DNA from: Phytoactinopolyspora limicola
Lineage (GTDB): Bacteria; Actinomycetota; Actinomycetes; Jiangellales; Jiangellaceae
DNA: 64,000 nucleotides
NCBI RefSeq assembly: GCF_011320225.1
Contig: NZ_JAAOEN010000019.1
Span: 1-64,000 of the forward strand
Direction of reading: 5' to 3'
The position numbers were made by a program, and so were the translations under genes. The notes under the pieces are model-generated. The model had not been told where the DNA came from. It did no database searches and saw only the letters and a list, made by a program, of their open reading frames with translations. Shown one piece after another: positions 34,204 to 43,410 of the stretch (position 1 is the stretch's first letter; each line of letters begins with the position of its first letter).

Positions 34204-35796
34204 ATGGCTGATATCTCGGTGACCGGAGCGTCCGTCGACCGCGGCGACGAGATGCTGACGCCGGAGGCGCTGGCCTTCGTCGCCCTACTGAACTGGCGCT
34301 TCCGCGCCCGCCGCGACGAACTCCTCGCCGCCCGCGCGGGTCGGCGCGCCGAAGTGGCGAGTGGAGCGACGCTGGACTTCCTCGCCGAGACCGCCGACGT
34401 CCGCGCCGGACAGTGGCGCGTCGCGCCCGCCCCGGACGACCTTCAGGACCGGCGCGTCGAGATCACTGGTCCGACCGAACGCAAGATGGCCATCAATGCG
34501 CTGAACTCCGGCGCGAAGGTCTGGCTGGCCGACCTCGAAGACGCCAACACACCCCACTGGGCCAACGTGGTCGGTGGTCAGGTGAACCTTTACGACGCCG
34601 TCCGAGGCACGCTGCGGTTCACCTCGCCCGAGGGTAAGGACTATCGGCTGCGCGACGACGTGCCCCGTCCGGCCATCGTGATGCGCCCACGCGGCTGGCA
34701 CCTCGACGAGCGGCACGTCGTCGTCGACGGCACGCCCGCGGTCGGAGCTCTCGTGGACTTCGGCCTGTACTTCTTTCACAACGCACGGGAGCTGCTGGAA
34801 CGCGGCAGCGGACCGTACTTCTACCTGCCCAAGATGGAGAGCCACCTAGAAGCCCGGTTATGGAACGACGTCTTCACCCTCGCGCAGGAACAGTTGGGGA
34901 TACCACATGGCATCATCCGGGCCACCGTGCTCATCGAGACCATTCCGGCGGCGTTCGAGATGGACGAGATCCTCTTCGAGCTGCGCGACCATGTGTCCGG
35001 CCTGAACGCCGGCCGATGGGACTACCTCTTCAGCATGATCAAATACTTTCGCGATGCCGGCTCCGACTTCGTGCTGCCGGACCGCAACGCGGTGACCATG
35101 ACCGCGCCGTTCATGCGCGCCTACACCGAGTTGCTGGTGCGCACCTGCCACGCCCGCGGTGCCTTCGCGATGGGCGGGATGGCCGCGTTCATCCCGAGCC
35201 GCCGAGACCCGCGGATCAACGAGCAAGCGCTGGCCAAGGTGCGGGCGGACAAGGAGCGTGAGGCAAGGGACGGGTTCGACGGTTCCTGGGTGGCCCACCC
35301 CGACCTGGTGCCGGTGTGCCAGGAGGTGTTCGACGACGTGCTCGGCGGCCGGCCCAACCAGTTGGATCGGATGCGCGACGACGTCTCGGTCGGCGCCGGC
35401 GACCTGCTGAACGTGTCGGCGACGCCAGGAGCGGTCACCGAGGCCGGAGTGCGCAGCAACGTGTCCGTCGCCCTCCAGTATCTGGCGTCCTGGCTGGGTG
35501 GCAACGGTGCGGCCGCCATCAACAACCTGATGGAGGACGCCGCGACGGCCGAGATCGCGCGGGCGCAACTCTGGCAGTGGATGCACAACTCAGTGCCGCT
35601 CGACGACGGAACGCTGATCACGCCTGAGCTGGTGCGCCGCATTCTCGACGAGGAAGTGGCGGCGATCCGCACGGCGCACGGCGCCACGTACGACGACGCC
35701 CGCTTCACCACGGCTCGCACACTCTTCGACCAGGTGACGCTCAACGACCACTTCGCCGACTTCCTTACGTTACCGGCGTACGAACTCATCGACTGA
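34204..35796 (+). CDS. aceB: Malate synthase A
   Basis: 530 residues from ATG 34204, chosen because AGGAG (34193-34197) lies 6 nt upstream. It condenses glyoxylate with acetyl-CoA to malate. Motifs include [28 protein letters not shown], the catalytic-region [33 protein letters not shown] and [12 protein letters not shown]. Length and motifs fit form A, not the larger GlcB form G that commonly accompanies glc genes. It is 48 bp downstream of glcF, so the operon converts glycolate through glyoxylate to malate. No isocitrate lyase gene is in the window. Confidence 0.93.
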   Translation: MADISVTGASVDRGDEMLTPEALAFVALLNWRFRARRDELLAARAGRRAEVASGATLDFLAETADVRAGQWRVAPAPDDLQDRRVEITGPTERKMAINALNSGAKVWLADLEDANTPHWANVVGGQVNLYDAVRGTLRFTSPEGKDYRLRDDVPRPAIVMRPRGWHLDERHVVVDGTPAVGALVDFGLYFFHNARELLERGSGPYFYLPKMESHLEARLWNDVFTLAQEQLGIPHGIIRATVLIETIPAAFEMDEILFELRDHVSGLNAGRWDYLFSMIKYFRDAGSDFVLPDRNAVTMTAPFMRAYTELLVRTCHARGAFAMGGMAAFIPSRRDPRINEQALAKVRADKEREARDGFDGSWVAHPDLVPVCQEVFDDVLGGRPNQLDRMRDDVSVGAGDLLNVSATPGAVTEAGVRSNVSVALQYLASWLGGNGAAAINNLMEDAATAEIARAQLWQWMHNSVPLDDGTLITPELVRRILDEEVAAIRTAHGATYDDARFTTARTLFDQVTLNDHFADFLTLPAYELID

Positions 35797-35862
35797 CCCC
35801 GAGAATCACCGAGACGGGCGCACGTTACGATCTTGTGCCTTAAACGGTGACGAAAGGGAAGA

Positions 35863-36858
35863 ATGATGAGCCGGTATGAACGTCTCCGCCTCCGCGGCCG
35901 GAAACCGTTGCCGTCGGCGGGGACGGATCTGCCGGCGGGCGCGGATCTGCCGGCGGGCGCGGATCTGCCGGCCGGCACGGACATGGATCCGGACGGGGGC
36001 TGGATCGCGGACATCCTCGTCAAGTTCCCCCGCCCGGACGTTCCCCTGACCGAGGACTGGGAGATGTCCATCGCCGCGTTCCTGCGGATGACGCCACGAA
36101 TACCGGCGGTGGCGACCAAGCCGCTGGGTCTGCTGGATCGGTTTGGTGCGGTGCACCTCGGCACCCGAAAGGTGGGCTTCGACGGCAACGAGGTGCCGTG
36201 GGACAAGGTCGTCGAGATCCGCACCTATGACCCTCTGGTGGTCTTCCTCGACCAAGCCCTCGATCAGGAGGTCAAACGCTGGCGGCAATACCTGCCGCCG
36301 GTGCCGGGACGCACATGGGTGCTCGGCCGACTCGCCGAGCTGCTGGCGACGCTGACCCTTGCCGTGTACATCGCCCGGCAGGGCGGACGAAGAATGGCGA
36401 CAGCAGTGGCCGACGGCCTCGCCGACGCTGGCGTGGAGAGGGAGCGGGAGGCTGACACCGACCCGGACGAGTCGAGCGCTGGGGACCTGGTGTTGGGTAA
36501 TACGGCGGATGCCGCCGTCGCCTCGGACATCGCGGCAGCCTCCGGTCAGGCCCTCACCGTCCCGGCGCAGATTCGCTACCGGGCCAGGCTGGGGCGCACC
36601 CGCACGGTGGACCTGAGTCTGAGTTCGATGCTCATGTTGCAGGTTGTGCCGTCCGCGGTGGAAGCGTTGCTGGAGACGGCGCGGTCGAGGGAGATCCCGA
36701 TCGTCCACGTCCCGGCCGACGAGTCCGACATTGGGGTGGCGGCGCAACGTGCTGATGCCCTGGTCCGTCGGTTACAAGGGTTCAGGCGGGCCGGCGCGGC
36801 GGACGCGGAGGCGGCGGAGGGTGCAGAGGGTGCGCAGGACGGTGACGGGGCGCGCTGA
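35863..36858 (+). CDS. Unknown protein with N-terminal DLPAGA repeats
   Basis: 331 residues, not recognised. The first 45 residues contain three copies of DLPAGA/T encoded by an exact 18-bp DNA repeat (GCGGATCTGCCGGCGGGC type, period 18, 35924-35977), so the copy number may vary between strains. A conserved-looking core (about 50-155) contains ILVKFPRPDVPLTEDWEMSI and GFDGNEVPWDKVVEIRTYD, followed by a hydrophobic amphipathic stretch (about 148-172). The middle (195-215) is acidic and the end is Ala/Glu-rich. No signal peptide. GAAAGGGAAG precedes the ATG pair. It stands alone between the glyoxylate operon and convergent genes. Confidence 0.65.
   Translation: MMSRYERLRLRGRKPLPSAGTDLPAGADLPAGADLPAGTDMDPDGGWIADILVKFPRPDVPLTEDWEMSIAAFLRMTPRIPAVATKPLGLLDRFGAVHLGTRKVGFDGNEVPWDKVVEIRTYDPLVVFLDQALDQEVKRWRQYLPPVPGRTWVLGRLAELLATLTLAVYIARQGGRRMATAVADGLADAGVEREREADTDPDESSAGDLVLGNTADAAVASDIAAASGQALTVPAQIRYRARLGRTRTVDLSLSSMLMLQVVPSAVEALLETARSREIPIVHVPADESDIGVAAQRADALVRRLQGFRRAGAADAEAAEGAEGAQDGDGAR
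35924..35977 (+). repeat. Three 18-bp tandem repeats in a coding region
   Basis: GGATCT recurs at 35925, 35943 and 35961 within 18-bp units. Units 1 and 2 are identical and unit 3 has drifted at its 3' end. The repeats are in frame and encode the DLPAGA motif. Confidence 0.9.
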
Positions 36859-36894
36859 CTCGCCGCCCGAAGGTCCGCGACTGCCCGCGCCCCG
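36846..36894. terminator. Possible terminator between convergent genes
   Basis: CGGGGCGCG (36846-36854) pairs with CGCGCCCCG (36886-36894) around a 31-nt loop. It overlaps the last codons of the unknown protein gene and lies 70 bp from the end of the convergent aldo/keto reductase gene. The long loop keeps the call tentative. Confidence 0.35.
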
Positions 36895-36963
36895 CCCTCC
36901 ACCGTCACTCTGCCTGCATGACCCCGCCCCCTCACTCCCCGACGCCCCACACTGTGCGGCCTC

Positions 36964-37788
36964 CTACGCGCCGAACTCGTTCGGGTGGGGGCCCATACGA
37001 GTGTTGGAATCGAGGCGGGCGATGTCGGCGAGGTCGTCGTCGTTCAACTCGAAGTCGAACACGCTGATGTTCTCGTACATCCGCTCCGTAGTGACCGTCT
37101 TCGGGATGGTGACGTGGCCGGACTGGAGGTGCCAGCGCAGCACCACTTGTGCGGGTGTGCGTTGGTGCCGTTCGGCGATGTCGACGATGACGGGCTCCGC
37201 CAGGAGTTTGGCCTTGGCCAGCGGCGCCCAGGCCTCGAGGAGGATGCCGTAGGCATCGCAGAACTCGCGTAGCGGTGCCTGTTGGAGCCATGGGTGCAGC
37301 TCAACCTGGTTGATCGCCGGCGCGACGCCGGTGTCGTCCATGATGCGGGTCAAGTGGGCCGGCTCGAAGTTCGACACCCCGATGGAATACACCAGTCCGT
37401 CGTCGCGCAGCGTATTCAGCGCCCGCCAGGTGTCGGCGTAACGTTCCTGGCCCGGAGCCGGCCAATGGATGAGGTAGAGGTCGACGGCCTCGAGGCCCAG
37501 GCGGGCAAGGCTGGCCTGACAGGCCCGGATGGTCTCGTCGTAACCTTGGTCGGAGTTCCACACCTTGGTGGTGACGAACACTTCATCCCGGTCGAGGCCG
37601 CTGCCGGTGATGGCCCGGCCGACACCTTCTTCGTTGCCGTAGATCGCCGCGGTGTCGATGCTGCGGTAGCCGGCGTCGAGCGCATGGCGCACGATGGTTG
37701 CCGTCTCGTCCCGTGGAACCTGGAACACGCCGAATCCGAGCTGGGGGATCCGTCGGCTGTCATTGAGGGTGAGGGTCGGCACAGTCAT
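36964..37788 (-). CDS. Aldo/keto reductase
   Basis: 274 residues, a standard AKR5-like NADPH-dependent reductase. Catalytic tetrad positions are visible: DTAAIYGNEEGVGRA (Asp, Tyr), FVTTKVWNS (Lys) and DLYLIHWPAP (His). The C-terminus has the IPKTVTTERMYENISVFDFEL cofactor-binding stretch. It is close to 2,5-diketo-gluconate reductase-type proteins, but substrate cannot be assigned. It is the last gene of a loose leftward group. Confidence 0.9.
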   Translation of the reverse strand: MTVPTLTLNDSRRIPQLGFGVFQVPRDETATIVRHALDAGYRSIDTAAIYGNEEGVGRAITGSGLDRDEVFVTTKVWNSDQGYDETIRACQASLARLGLEAVDLYLIHWPAPGQERYADTWRALNTLRDDGLVYSIGVSNFEPAHLTRIMDDTGVAPAINQVELHPWLQQAPLREFCDAYGILLEAWAPLAKAKLLAEPVIVDIAERHQRTPAQVVLRWHLQSGHVTIPKTVTTERMYENISVFDFELNDDDLADIARLDSNTRMGPHPNEFGA

Positions 37789-37924
37789 CAGCGTCGTTCA
37801 ACTCCAGTCGTGGTCGCGGACCATACGTGGGCTCTGGTCATCGACCCTATGCATGGTGGATGGCTGGCTGCCACGCGGCCGGCCGCCGGGATCGGGTGGG
37901 TCCGCGAGCGACGGGCCGACCGAC

Positions 37925-38743
37925 TCAGCGTGCGCCGAGTTCGTCCACGACGGCGTCGCAGTACGGTGGCCAGGCGTCGATAGCCCATTCGCCGAAGTCG
38001 CGATCGGTCAAGGCGATACAGGCGGCTCCTAGGTCCGGATCCACCCAGACGAACGTGCCCGACTGCCCGAAGTGTCCGTACGTCCGGGGTGAGTTGCGGG
38101 CGCCGGTCCAGTGCGGGTCTTTGCCGTCGCGAATCTCGAAACCGAGCCCCCAATCGTTGGGATCCTGACGGCCGTAGCCAGGCAGGATCCCGGTCAGGCC
38201 GGAAAAGGCCACGGTTGTGGCGGCTTCGACGGTGCTGGCGTCCAGCAGCGTGGGCTGCTGCACTTCGGCGGCGAAGCGGGTCAGGTCGGCGACGGTGGAC
38301 GACGCCCCGTGGCCGGGTGATCCCTCGAACGTCGTCGCCGTCATACCCAGCGGACCAAGTAGACCGTCGCGCACGTAGTCCGCGAACGGGATTCCTGAGC
38401 GTTCGGCGAGTGCATCGGCCAACTGCTCGAAGCCGGCGCTGGAGTACACCCGTTTGGCGCCGACCCTGGCCACGGTGTTGTGGTCGTTGAGATTGAGCCC
38501 GGAGGCGTGGGCCAGCAGGTGTCGGATGGTCGACCCCGCGGGCCCGGCCGGATCGTCGAGTTCGGCTACCCCTTCCTCCACCGCGATCAGCGCCGCGTAG
38601 GCGGTGATGAGTTTGGTCACCGATGCCAGGCGGTAGACCCGGTGGGGATCGCCATGGGTGCCCAGGACCTCGCCGGTGGCCGACACGACGGCCGTGGCAG
38701 CGTTCTCGACCGGCCATTCCTCGACGAGGCGCACACTCTTCAT
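37925..38743 (-). CDS. Serine hydrolase, class C beta-lactamase / DD-peptidase-like
   Basis: About 272 residues. The nucleophile lies in the SxxK motif ASVTKLITAYAAL, the tyrosine motif is YSSAGFEQLADAL, and HFGQSGTF is in the position of the third box. Such proteins include esterases and D-alanyl-aminopeptidases, and most are not antibiotic-resistance enzymes. No signal peptide is visible, suggesting a cytoplasmic esterase-like role. GGAGG sits only 1-2 nt before ATG 38743, so GTG 38734 (10 nt spacing) may be the true start. Confidence 0.82.
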   Translation of the reverse strand: MKSVRLVEEWPVENAATAVVSATGEVLGTHGDPHRVYRLASVTKLITAYAALIAVEEGVAELDDPAGPAGSTIRHLLAHASGLNLNDHNTVARVGAKRVYSSAGFEQLADALAERSGIPFADYVRDGLLGPLGMTATTFEGSPGHGASSTVADLTRFAAEVQQPTLLDASTVEAATTVAFSGLTGILPGYGRQDPNDWGLGFEIRDGKDPHWTGARNSPRTYGHFGQSGTFVWVDPDLGAACIALTDRDFGEWAIDAWPPYCDAVVDELGAR

Positions 38744-38837
38744 ACCTCCGACGGTATGCCGTGCCCACCGGGAGATCACACCCGGCCCACCTGGTGCTGC
38801 ATCGCGCCATGGCCGCCGCTGGCGGCGGTACGGCTGG

Positions 38838-39686
38838 TCAGGGTTTGCGCCCAACCCCGCCGGCAGCGTGGACGTCGGCAACGGGTGCCGGTGCGTCGGG
38901 CTCGGGCCGCCACTCGGGACACCGGACGAGTCCAGGCTCCACCCATTCGAGGCCGTCGAAGAGCTCAGCGATCCACTCCATGCTGCGCAGGTGGTAGACG
39001 ACCCCACCATCCTGGTTCTGCTCGTTGTGCATCTGCTGAACGGCGTTGAGCGCCTCGCTGGTATTGGTTCCGTCGCACACCACCAGGTGGCTACCGGATG
39101 GTAGTGCGCTCATCAGCCGTCGGACGACCGAGCGGGCGTCGTGGTCGTCGAGGTGGCCGAGGATGCCGCTGAGGATGAGCGCGATGGGCTGCTGAAAGTC
39201 CAGCGACTCCTGTGCTGCGCGCACGATGGTGTCGGTGTCGTGGACGTCGGCATCGACGTAGGTGGTTGTACCTTCGGGCGTGCTGGTGAGCAGCGCGCGG
39301 GCGTGGACGAGCACGAGTGGATCGTCGTCGACGTACACGATCCTGGACTCGGGCGCTACTCGCTGAGCCACCTCGTGTGTGTTGTCGACGGTTGGGAGAC
39401 CGGTGCCGACGTCGAGGAACTGGCGGATCCCAGCGTCGGCGGCGAGGTACCGGACGGCACGGCCGAGGAACAGTCGGAACGCGCGGGCGTTGTCGACGAT
39501 CGCCGGGAAGTTCTCGCGGAACTGGTCGCCGACCATCCGGTCGACGGTGAAGTTGTCCTTGCCGCCCAGCCAGTAATTCCAGACCCGGGCCGAATGAGGA
39601 ACACTCGTGTCGATGCCGGGCGGCGGCTGGTTCGAATCGGCAGGCTCGGTTGGTGTCGGTTTCATCCAGCCAGGGGTGTCAGGCAT
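38838..39686 (-). CDS. SAM-dependent methyltransferase (DUF574/PF04672 type)
   Basis: 282 residues from ATG 39686; an upstream in-frame start would add 20 residues without family similarity. The N-terminus has the family hallmark PHSARVWNYWLGGKDNFTVDR, then FLDVGTGLPT for SAM binding, SRIVYVDDDPLVLVHARALL and ALILSGILGHL. This family is greatly expanded in actinomycetes, often many copies per genome, with no known substrate for most. Confidence 0.88.
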   Translation of the reverse strand: MPDTPGWMKPTPTEPADSNQPPPGIDTSVPHSARVWNYWLGGKDNFTVDRMVGDQFRENFPAIVDNARAFRLFLGRAVRYLAADAGIRQFLDVGTGLPTVDNTHEVAQRVAPESRIVYVDDDPLVLVHARALLTSTPEGTTTYVDADVHDTDTIVRAAQESLDFQQPIALILSGILGHLDDHDARSVVRRLMSALPSGSHLVVCDGTNTSEALNAVQQMHNEQNQDGGVVYHLRSMEWIAELFDGLEWVEPGLVRCPEWRPEPDAPAPVADVHAAGGVGRKP

Positions 39687-39795
39687 AGCGGCTCGTCCTG
39701 TGTTCGATCGATGGTGCGACACAGTGTAGGTGCGCCCACCGGCCATGAAGGAACGGCGGGTCGGTGCGTCGCGTCGGCCCCGTCACGCTACGACA

Positions 39796-40242
39796 TTAGG
39801 CGTCAGCTTGGCGGGTGGCGGCATGCTCGGCCAGTCCGTCGGCGCACCGTTGGATGAATCTGGTGAGGGTGCGACGGTACAGCCCGCCGAAACCGGGCAC
39901 CTTTGCCCTAAACGTTGAGCTCCAGCGAATGTTGGTGCCCGACGGGCCGGCGGTGAGCTCTACATCCGCGCGGTAGGCCCGGACGGCCAGGCCTTCCACC
40001 AGTTCATAGCTCAGCCCGCGGTCCGGCTGGCATCCGACGATGCGCTCGACGCTACGGATCCGGCCAGTCTTGAACGCTCGTACCGCTCCAACACTCTCAC
40101 CACCGTCGGAACCTGGCTGTACGAGCTCGAACGTCTCGACCGGTGACCACCGGGGCCAACTGGCACCATCGAGGAGCAGGGCGTAGACGGCACTTGGCGG
40201 GGCAGACGTGTGAGCGGTGACCTCGATGCGCTGGACAGCCAT
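39796..40242 (-). CDS. SRPBCC-family lipid-binding-fold protein
   Basis: 148 residues from ATG 40242 with GGAGGAG 4 nt upstream. The fold signature is IEVTAHTSAPPSAVYALLLDGASWPRWSPVETFEL, typical of polyketide cyclase/dehydrase-like START proteins, ending in a helix (YRRTLTRFIQRCADGLAEHA). It probably binds a small hydrophobic ligand. It is divergent from a TetR regulator with two operator sites between them, so it is probably induced by that ligand. Confidence 0.85.
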   Translation of the reverse strand: MAVQRIEVTAHTSAPPSAVYALLLDGASWPRWSPVETFELVQPGSDGGESVGAVRAFKTGRIRSVERIVGCQPDRGLSYELVEGLAVRAYRADVELTAGPSGTNIRWSSTFRAKVPGFGGLYRRTLTRFIQRCADGLAEHAATRQADA

Positions 40243-40254
40243 GGAACTCCTCCT

Positions 40255-40286
40255 TGTACCGATTGGTACATGTACCATACGGTACA
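40255..40286. promoter_or_regulatory. Tandem TetR operators TGTACC-N4-GGTACA
   Basis: Two abutting 16-bp dyads, TGTACCGATTGGTACA (40255-40270) and TGTACCATACGGTACA (40271-40286), lie between the divergent SRPBCC and TetR genes. The last base of the second dyad is the first base of the TetR ATG. Binding of two regulator dimers would block both promoters. Confidence 0.8.
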
Positions 40287-41041
40287 TGACGGGACGGAGT
40301 GCCGGCGGCGTCGCCGGCGTCGGCGGCCAGAGTGGGGGCGGCCAGAGTGGGGGCGGTCCGAGTGTGGCTGGCCGGGATGGCGGCCGTGACCACCTGCTGC
40401 GCGCGGTGATCGATGACTTCGCCGCCAACGGTGTGGGGGAGCGGAGCCTGCGGCAGATCGCGACCGCCGTCGGGACCAGCCACCGCATGCTGATCTACCA
40501 CTTCGGGTCCAGAGAGGGCCTGATGGTAGCCGTCGTCCGGGCCGTCGAGCAGCAGCAACGGGAGCTGCTAGCCGGCCTGGTCGCGGACGCTGGGATCGGT
40601 GGCGAGGGCCGCGGCAGTCCTGGAGGCGAAGGTCGTGGAGGCGACAGCGGTCAGGCTGTCGGCGAGGCTCGTGGCGGGGACAGCGGTCAGGCTGCGAGTG
40701 GCCAGATCGGGCCGGCCGATATCGCACGTCGATTCTGGGCGACGCTGGCCGATCCCGCGCTGAGACCCTACGAGCGGTTGTTCTTTGAGATGTGTGGGCG
40801 GGCACTGCAGGGCGACCAGGCAGCGGCGCCCCTACTGGACGAGTTCGTCGAGCCGTGGACACGGTCGCTTTCGGCAGCGCTGGTCGACGCGGGCGTGGCG
40901 CCGGCGCGTGCGCAGGCTCGAGCCAGGCTGGGGGTAGGTGTGGCGCGGGGCTTGCTGCTTGACCTCTTGGCCACCGGCGACCAGGCGGGGGTGGACGCCG
41001 CCATGGAGGAGTTCATCACTCTGGCCACCACCCCCACCTGA
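40286..41041 (+). CDS. TetR-family regulator
   Basis: 251 residues if read from ATG 40286, which lies at the edge of the operator with no ribosome site, so a leaderless message or a later start (a GTG near 40363) is possible. The TetR helix-turn-helix is VIDDFAANGVGERSLRQIATAVGTSHRMLIYHFGSREGLM (about 38-77). An extended Gly/Gln/Ser-rich N-terminus (GGQSGGGQSGGGPS) and a Gly-rich insertion (about 105-135, with repeated GEARGGDSGQA-like units) are unusual. It likely represses itself and the SRPBCC gene. Confidence 0.83.
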   Translation: MTGRSAGGVAGVGGQSGGGQSGGGPSVAGRDGGRDHLLRAVIDDFAANGVGERSLRQIATAVGTSHRMLIYHFGSREGLMVAVVRAVEQQQRELLAGLVADAGIGGEGRGSPGGEGRGGDSGQAVGEARGGDSGQAASGQIGPADIARRFWATLADPALRPYERLFFEMCGRALQGDQAAAPLLDEFVEPWTRSLSAALVDAGVAPARAQARARLGVGVARGLLLDLLATGDQAGVDAAMEEFITLATTPT

Positions 41042-41121
41042 CCCCACTGTGGCTGTTGTCAGGCCGGACACGTCGGTGCGCAGCATGGGCGTAGCGGGCG
41101 GCCCTGACAGGTGCCAGCCCG

Positions 41122-43152
41122 CTAGGAGCGATCCAGGCCGCGCCGTTGCAGCAGCGGCTCGATGCGGGGGTCGCGGCCACGGAAGTCACGGAAGGCGTCC
41201 AGCTCCTCAACCGAGCCACCACGAGAGAGCAGCGTCTGGCGGAAATGTTCCCCGTTCTCCCTGGTGAGTCCGCCGTTGTCAGTGAACCACTCAACCGTGT
41301 CGGCGTCGAGCACCTCGCTCCAGATGTACGAGTAATAGCCAGCGCTGTAACCGCCGGCGAAGATGTGCGCGAAGTACGTCGAGCGGTATCTCGGCGGGAC
41401 CTCGGCCATGGCCATACCCGCGGCCGCCAGGGCCGCCGTCTCGAAGCCGCCCACGTCGTCGACGGCCGTACCCGGGGCGATCTCGTGCCAGGCCAGATCG
41501 AGCAACGCGGCGCCGAGATACTCGGTCGTTTTGAACCCCTCACCCCAGATCCGCGAGTCGAGCAGCCGCCGCACGAGTTCCCGAGGGATCGGCTCGCCGG
41601 TCCGGTAGTGCCGCGCGTAGTTGGCCAGGACTTCGGGCCACACCGCCCACATCTCGTTGACTTGCGACGGGAACTCGACGAAGTCGCGGCGGACGTTGGC
41701 GCCGGAGAACGTTGGATAGCGCACATTGGACAACAGGCCATGCAAAGCGTGCCCGAACTCGTGGAAGAGGGTGTTGACCTCGTCGAAGGTCATCAACGTT
41801 GGTTCACCGACGGGCGGGCGGGTGATGTTCAGATTGTTGACGACGACGGGTTTGGTGCCGAGCAGCGTCGACTGCTCGACCAACGAATTCATCCACGCAC
41901 CGCCGCGCTTGGACGGCCGAGCATAGAAGTCGGCGACGAACAGGCCCACGGGGGAGCCGTTCGTTTCGGTGACCTCGAACACCCTGACCTCGGGGTGGTA
42001 GCCGACGAGATCGTCGCGTTCGGTGAAGACCAGCCCGTAGAGTGTGCCAGCCGCGTAGAAGACTCCGTCGTGCAGGACACGTTCGAGCTCGAAATACGGA
42101 CGCAACTCGGCGCCGTCGATCTCGTAGGTGGCCCGCCGTACCCGTTCGGAGTAGAACGACCAGTCCCACGGCTGAAGCTCGAAGTCCGTTCCGATAGCCT
42201 TCTGGAGTTCGGCCGCCTCGGCGCGGGCATTCTTCACCGCCACCGGAGCTAGCTTTCCGAGCATCTCGTGTACGGCGTCGGGTGAGCCGGCCGTGGAGTC
42301 TTCCAACACGTACGCCGCGTGGTTCGGGTAGCCGAGCAGCGCGGCACGTTCGGCGCGGAGGGTAGATATACGAGCGACGGTGGCGGTGGTGTTGTGCTCG
42401 TTGGCGTTGTTGCCCCGCTGCACCGACGCACGGTGGATGCGCTCGCGAACATCGCGGTTGGTCAACGACTCCAGCGCCGGTTGGCCGCTCGGCAGGATCA
42501 GCGTCAGCACATACTTGCCGTCGAGGCCGCGCTCACGGGCCGTCTCCGCCGCCGCGGCGATGGCGTCCTCGGACAGCCCGTCCAACTCGGCGGCATCGTC
42601 GACGACGATGGCCGACGCGTTGGTGTCTTCGTGCAGCTTCCGCTGGAACGTCGTCGACAGCGCCGACAGTTCCTCGTTGATCTCGCGCAACCTGGCTTGC
42701 TGGTCAGGCGCGAGGGCGGCGCCGGACCGAACGAAGTCGAGATGGTACCGCTCCAGCAGCCGGAGCGACTCGGCGTCGAGGTCCGGCCGGGCATCGCGGA
42801 CGGCTTGGGTGCGAGCGAACAGCGCCGCGTTGAGATGGATGGCGTCGCTGTGCGCGGCCAGCTTCGGGGCGATCTCGGCCTGAATGCCGTGGATTGTCTC
42901 GTTGGTGTCCGACGAGACCTGGTTGAAGAAGACCACACGGACCCGATCGAGCACCCGGCCAGCACGTTCCATAGCGACGATCGTGTTCTCGAAGGTCGGC
43001 GGTTCGGTATTGGTGGTGATCGAGTCGATCTCGGCCATGTGTTCGGCCATCCCGCGCTCGAAAGCGGGGAGATAATGCGACTCGTCGATCTGCCCGAACG
43101 GCGGTAGCGCGTAAGGCAGGTCGCTTGGCTGGAAGAAGGGGTTGTCGACCAT
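41122..43152 (-). CDS. M3-family metallopeptidase (oligopeptidase A / Dcp type)
   Basis: 676 residues from ATG 43152; the frame stays open upstream but without family similarity. The zinc motif is FHEFGHALHGL (HEFGH near residue 464), with the downstream family motifs SQVNEMWAVWPEVL and YYSYIWSEVLDADTVEWF. It would degrade short peptides in the cytoplasm. It lies alone, divergent from the DUF3145 gene. Confidence 0.92.
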   Translation of the reverse strand: MVDNPFFQPSDLPYALPPFGQIDESHYLPAFERGMAEHMAEIDSITTNTEPPTFENTIVAMERAGRVLDRVRVVFFNQVSSDTNETIHGIQAEIAPKLAAHSDAIHLNAALFARTQAVRDARPDLDAESLRLLERYHLDFVRSGAALAPDQQARLREINEELSALSTTFQRKLHEDTNASAIVVDDAAELDGLSEDAIAAAAETARERGLDGKYVLTLILPSGQPALESLTNRDVRERIHRASVQRGNNANEHNTTATVARISTLRAERAALLGYPNHAAYVLEDSTAGSPDAVHEMLGKLAPVAVKNARAEAAELQKAIGTDFELQPWDWSFYSERVRRATYEIDGAELRPYFELERVLHDGVFYAAGTLYGLVFTERDDLVGYHPEVRVFEVTETNGSPVGLFVADFYARPSKRGGAWMNSLVEQSTLLGTKPVVVNNLNITRPPVGEPTLMTFDEVNTLFHEFGHALHGLLSNVRYPTFSGANVRRDFVEFPSQVNEMWAVWPEVLANYARHYRTGEPIPRELVRRLLDSRIWGEGFKTTEYLGAALLDLAWHEIAPGTAVDDVGGFETAALAAAGMAMAEVPPRYRSTYFAHIFAGGYSAGYYSYIWSEVLDADTVEWFTDNGGLTRENGEHFRQTLLSRGGSVEELDAFRDFRGRDPRIEPLLQRRGLDRS

Positions 43153-43410
43153 TGAGAAACGATATCGATATTCACCCCTGTCGGTCACCTCCCGAGGCTG
43201 TGCGGATCTGTCGGCCGACCGGCGGACGTGTGTGGGGGAGGGGCGGGCGCGTGGCGCGAGGATACGGGCGAAGGACAGGAACAGGGACGCCACCGGCGGG
43301 GCGCGTGGCGGGAACTGGTCGTGTCATGCACAATAGGACGGTCGGACCGATCCGTGATGGATGGGTAGAGGCCGCAGGGGAAGGCGTCCCTCGACCCACA
43401 GGAGGATCCG

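Noticed and set aside
37925-38743. Beta-lactamase resistance gene
   Set aside because: It has the SxxK serine-hydrolase fold but no signal peptide and no resistance-gene context; esterase or peptidase-like function is more likely.
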